From contig SFGZ01000008.1 in the NCBI GenBank assembly GCA_004557505.1, positions 1 to 64,000 on the forward strand: a stretch of DNA of 64,000 nucleotides, in the 5' to 3' direction. The notes under the pieces were generated by a model. It ran no database searches, had not been told where the DNA came from, and saw only the letters and a program-made list of their open reading frames with translations. Below, piece by piece: positions 61,842 to 64,000 of this stretch. A program made the position numbers and the translations under genes. Every line of letters starts with the position of its first letter. Position 1 is the stretch's first letter. This DNA comes from Coriobacteriaceae bacterium. Lineage in GTDB: Bacteria > Actinomycetota > Coriobacteriia > Coriobacteriales > Atopobiaceae.

Positions 61842-62627
61842 ATGGCCAACATAGCGGTGGTTACGGGAGCATCTTCAGGCGTCGGACGCGAATTCGTCCG
61901 CCAGCTCGACCGTGGGGCAGGCGGTCCGCTCGACCAGATTTGGGTCGTTGCGAGAAACGCTGATGCACTTGAGGCCATTGCAGAGCAGGCCACGACCCCC
62001 GTGCGCGTCTTTGCGCTTGATCTCACGAGGCGCTCCTCCTACGTGTGCCTGCGCGACGCGCTCGATGACGAGGCCCCCACGGTGCAGTGGCTCGTGAACA
62101 GCGCGGGCTTTGGCAAGTTCGGTGGCTTTGGCCAGATCTCGGAGGAAGACGAGGGCGACATGGTGCGCCTCAACTGCCTCGCCGTGGTCGAGACCACCTA
62201 CCACTGCCTCCCTCACATGGTCGCGGGCTCGCGCGTGGTGAACATGGCCTCGATCGCCGGGCTTATCCCCCAGCCGGGCCTCTCGACCTACTCGGCCACC
62301 AAGCGCTTTGTGGTGGACTTCTCGCGCACCCTCGACTACGAGCTTGGGCCCGCAGGCATCCACGTTACGGCGGTGTGCCCCAAGTTCATGGAGACGGGCT
62401 TTCTCGCCAATCCTGGCGACGCGCGCGAGGTGCGCCGCATGACCACCATCGGCTTCGAGAAGCCCGTCGACGTGGTGAGAAAGGCCCTGCGCGCCGCAGT
62501 GCTCGGTCGCTCCACCTGCGTAACCTCACCGGACATGCTGGCGGCGAGCGTCGTGGCAAAGGTCCTGCCGGCGAGCTGGGTCATGCGGGCGCAGGACCTG
62601 CTCTTCACGGCGCGCGCCGGCGAGTAG
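61842..62627 (+). CDS. Short-chain dehydrogenase/reductase
   Basis: A 261-aa NAD(P)-dependent oxidoreductase of the classical SDR fold. TGASSGVG (nucleotide-binding TGxxxGxG), NSAG, and the catalytic YSATK (YxxxK) with the preceding Ser (NMASIAG) are all present. Substrate unknown; such genes are often annotated as oxidoreductase of the DltE type. The ATG at 61842 has GGGAGG about 7 nt upstream, so the in-frame ATG 33 nt earlier is rejected. Confidence 0.9.
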   Translation: MANIAVVTGASSGVGREFVRQLDRGAGGPLDQIWVVARNADALEAIAEQATTPVRVFALDLTRRSSYVCLRDALDDEAPTVQWLVNSAGFGKFGGFGQISEEDEGDMVRLNCLAVVETTYHCLPHMVAGSRVVNMASIAGLIPQPGLSTYSATKRFVVDFSRTLDYELGPAGIHVTAVCPKFMETGFLANPGDAREVRRMTTIGFEKPVDVVRKALRAAVLGRSTCVTSPDMLAASVVAKVLPASWVMRAQDLLFTARAGE

Positions 62628-62649
62628 GGCGCGGGATTACGCCGGTTAG

Positions 62650-62779
62650 GAATTCTTAGGACGTTTAAGCGGATCTAACCGTCTGAAAACGGCGGCGTCT
62701 TTTGGATGACGCGGTTTCTCGCCGTTTAGGTGGCCTTAACCGTCCGGACAATTCCTAAACGTCTGAAAACGGCGGCGTC
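62650..62779. repeat. Palindromic intergenic repeat, copies 2 and 3
   Basis: Two tandem-like units after the SDR gene. The unit tail CTAACCGTCTGAAAAC (62675-62690) and CCTAAACGTCTGAAAAC (62754-62770) repeat the tail of the copy at position 83, each followed by a GGCGGCGTC run. 62723-62748 is identical to 33-58, and CGTTTAGG (62723-62730) is inverted at 62754-62761. No ORF covers it. The surrounding 62628-62920 holds nothing else except the hairpin noted next. Confidence 0.6.
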
Positions 62780-62883
62780 GCGAGAAGGCCGCCCGCCACC
62801 CTCGCACACCACGATCCGAGACGCAATCGCAACCGTGCTCCGGCGAGACCGCGCTCCTGGGGCAAGTAGCTCCTCCTCGTGCG

Positions 62884-62910
62884 ACCTCTCGCCCGCCAGA
62901 GGCGAGAGGT
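62884..62910 (-). terminator. Hairpin after rho, possible terminator
   Basis: ACCTCTCGCC (62884-62893) and GGCGAGAGGT (62901-62910), perfect 10-bp stem with a 7-nt loop, ending 10 nt from the rho stop. No T tract, so it may instead stabilise the mRNA end. Confidence 0.45.
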
Positions 62911-62920
62911 GCGCCGGGGG

Positions 62921-64000
62921 CTACATGACGTACTCGCTCTGCTGGGCCTTCTTGGCCGAGCGGATGAGGAACTCCTCGTTGGAATTGGTGGCCTTCAGGC
63001 CCTTGACCAGTGCGGAAGCCGCGCGCTCGGTGTTGTTCATGTTGGCGAGCACGCGACGGATCCCCCACACGAACGGCGTGAGCTCGGGAGGAAGGAGCAG
63101 GTCCTCGTTGCGCGTACCCGACGCCACCGGGTCGATCGCGGGAAAGATGCGCTTGTCGGCAAGCTCGCGGTCGAGTTTGAGCTCCATGTTGCCCGTGCCC
63201 TTGAACTCCTCGAAGATGACCTCGTCCATCTTCGAGCCGGTGTCCACGAGTGCGGAGGCGATGATGGTGAGGGAGCCGCCGTTCTCGATGTTGCGGGCGG
63301 CACCCAGGAACTTCTTGGGCGGGTAGAGGGCCGCGGAGTCAACGCCGCCGGAGAGGATGCGGCCGCTTGCGGGCTGCGCGAGGTTGTACGCGCGGGCAAG
63401 GCGCGTGATGGAGTCGAGCACCACCACGACGTCCTCGCCGAGCTCGACGAGCCTCTTGGCGTGCTCGATGACCAGCTCGGAGACGGCGGTGTGGTTGTCG
63501 GCCGGCATGTCAAAGGTCGAGGCCACAACCTCGCCGCGGATGGAGCGCTGCATGTCGGTGACCTCCTCGGGGCGCTCGTCCACGAGCAGACAGACGAGAT
63601 GCACCTCGGGGTTGTTGGCGGCGATGGACTGGCAGATCTTCTTGAGGACCGTGGTCTTGCCGGCCTTGGGCGGCGAGACGATAAGCCCTCGCTGCCCCTT
63701 GCCGATGGGCGCGACGAGGTCGATGGCGCGACCGGTGATGGAGTCCTTGCCGCACTCCATGACCAGGCGCTCGTTGGGATAGATGGGGGTGAGGTCGCGG
63801 AAGCGGGGGCGGTTCCTCGCCGACTCCGGATCGCGGCCGTTCACGCGGGCGATGGAGATGATGGGCGGATACTGGACGGGATACTTGGTGTTGGTGCGAG
63901 CGGGACCGACGGTTCCCTCGACGCGATCACCCGGGCGCAGCGCGTAGTTACGGATGAACTGCTGGCTCACGTAGGCGTCGTTGTCACCCTTCATGTAGGT
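62921..64000 (-). CDS. rho: Transcription termination factor Rho (5' part missing)
   Basis: At least 359 codons of an RNA-dependent ATPase. The reading frame is still open at the window edge; the ATG at 63994 lies inside the RNA-binding domain (YVSQQFIRNYALRPGD), so the true start is outside. Motifs: VSPPKAGKTTVLKK (Walker A), DERPEEVTDMQR (catalytic Glu), VVVLDSITRLARAYN (Walker B), FEEFKGTGNMEL (R-loop). Actinobacterial Rho proteins usually carry a long N-terminal insertion, which cannot be seen here. Confidence 0.93.
   Translation of the reverse strand, partial: TYMKGDNDAYVSQQFIRNYALRPGDRVEGTVGPARTNTKYPVQYPPIISIARVNGRDPESARNRPRFRDLTPIYPNERLVMECGKDSITGRAIDLVAPIGKGQRGLIVSPPKAGKTTVLKKICQSIAANNPEVHLVCLLVDERPEEVTDMQRSIRGEVVASTFDMPADNHTAVSELVIEHAKRLVELGEDVVVVLDSITRLARAYNLAQPASGRILSGGVDSAALYPPKKFLGAARNIENGGSLTIIASALVDTGSKMDEVIFEEFKGTGNMELKLDRELADKRIFPAIDPVASGTRNEDLLLPPELTPFVWGIRRVLANMNNTERAASALVKGLKATNSNEEFLIRSAKKAQQSEYVM

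Noticed and set aside
1..64000. tRNA, rRNA, SRP RNA, CRISPR, prophage or intact insertion sequence
   Set aside because: Looked for by eye in gaps and repeats; none found. A covariance-model or CRISPR search would be needed to exclude them.

Overview
The window reads as chromosomal DNA of a high-GC, Gram-positive-type anaerobe. The best guess is class Coriobacteriia, family Atopobiaceae (Olsenella/Atopobium-like). This is inferred from gene content: a class III fructose-1,6-bisphosphatase, a T-box in front of ileS, DUF4012 and L,D-transpeptidase cell-envelope proteins, a Coriobacteria-like FtsH, and heavy G/C at third codon positions, which also produces long antisense shadow ORFs. I ran no database search. 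I see no rRNA, tRNA, CRISPR array, prophage or intact insertion sequence.

Layout. 1-13.4 kb (minus strand): glycosyltransferase, RluD-type pseudouridine synthase, lspA, ileS with a T-box leader, a DUF4012 protein, ftsH, class III fbp and a SpoU-type RNA methyltransferase. 13.6-15.1 kb (plus): an L,D-transpeptidase. 15.2-31.7 kb (minus): a long housekeeping block of ffh, ftsY, smc, rnc, acpP, plsX, rpmF, yceD, a coiled-coil protein, coaD, rsmD, recG, a FakA/DAK2 protein and an Asp23 protein. This block is interrupted between rpmF and yceD by an oppositely oriented two-gene module: a Fur-family regulator and a QueD/PTPS-like protein with a C-terminal zinc ribbon.

31.9-41.2 kb holds a complete AI-2 (autoinducer-2) uptake and processing locus. 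lsrA-lsrC-lsrD-lsrB-lsrF run leftward and lsrR-lsrK-cupin run rightward from a 438-bp control region. LsrK would phosphorylate imported AI-2, LsrR would sense the product, and LsrF would cleave it. No lsrG is present; a single-domain cupin sits in the locus and is a candidate functional replacement. 41.3-45 kb: rpmB, a HAD-phosphatase/thiamine-pyrophosphokinase fusion, an FmdB zinc ribbon and a polysaccharide deacetylase. 45.3-54.4 kb (minus): priA, def, fmt, rsmB, a heterodimeric ABC exporter and a 54-aa ORF. 54.5-59.5 kb (minus): a complete branched-chain amino acid type ABC transporter (livJ/K-H-M-G-F order). 59.7-61.6 kb: a VanZ-like protein and an Ala/Pro-rich membrane-anchored protein of unknown function. 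61.8-62.6 kb: a short-chain dehydrogenase. 62.9-64 kb: rho, cut by the window edge.

Points of most interest: the lsr locus with its cupin, the HAD-TPK fusion, the Fur/PTPS module whose PTPS lacks the catalytic cysteine, and a palindromic intergenic repeat found near both ends of the window.
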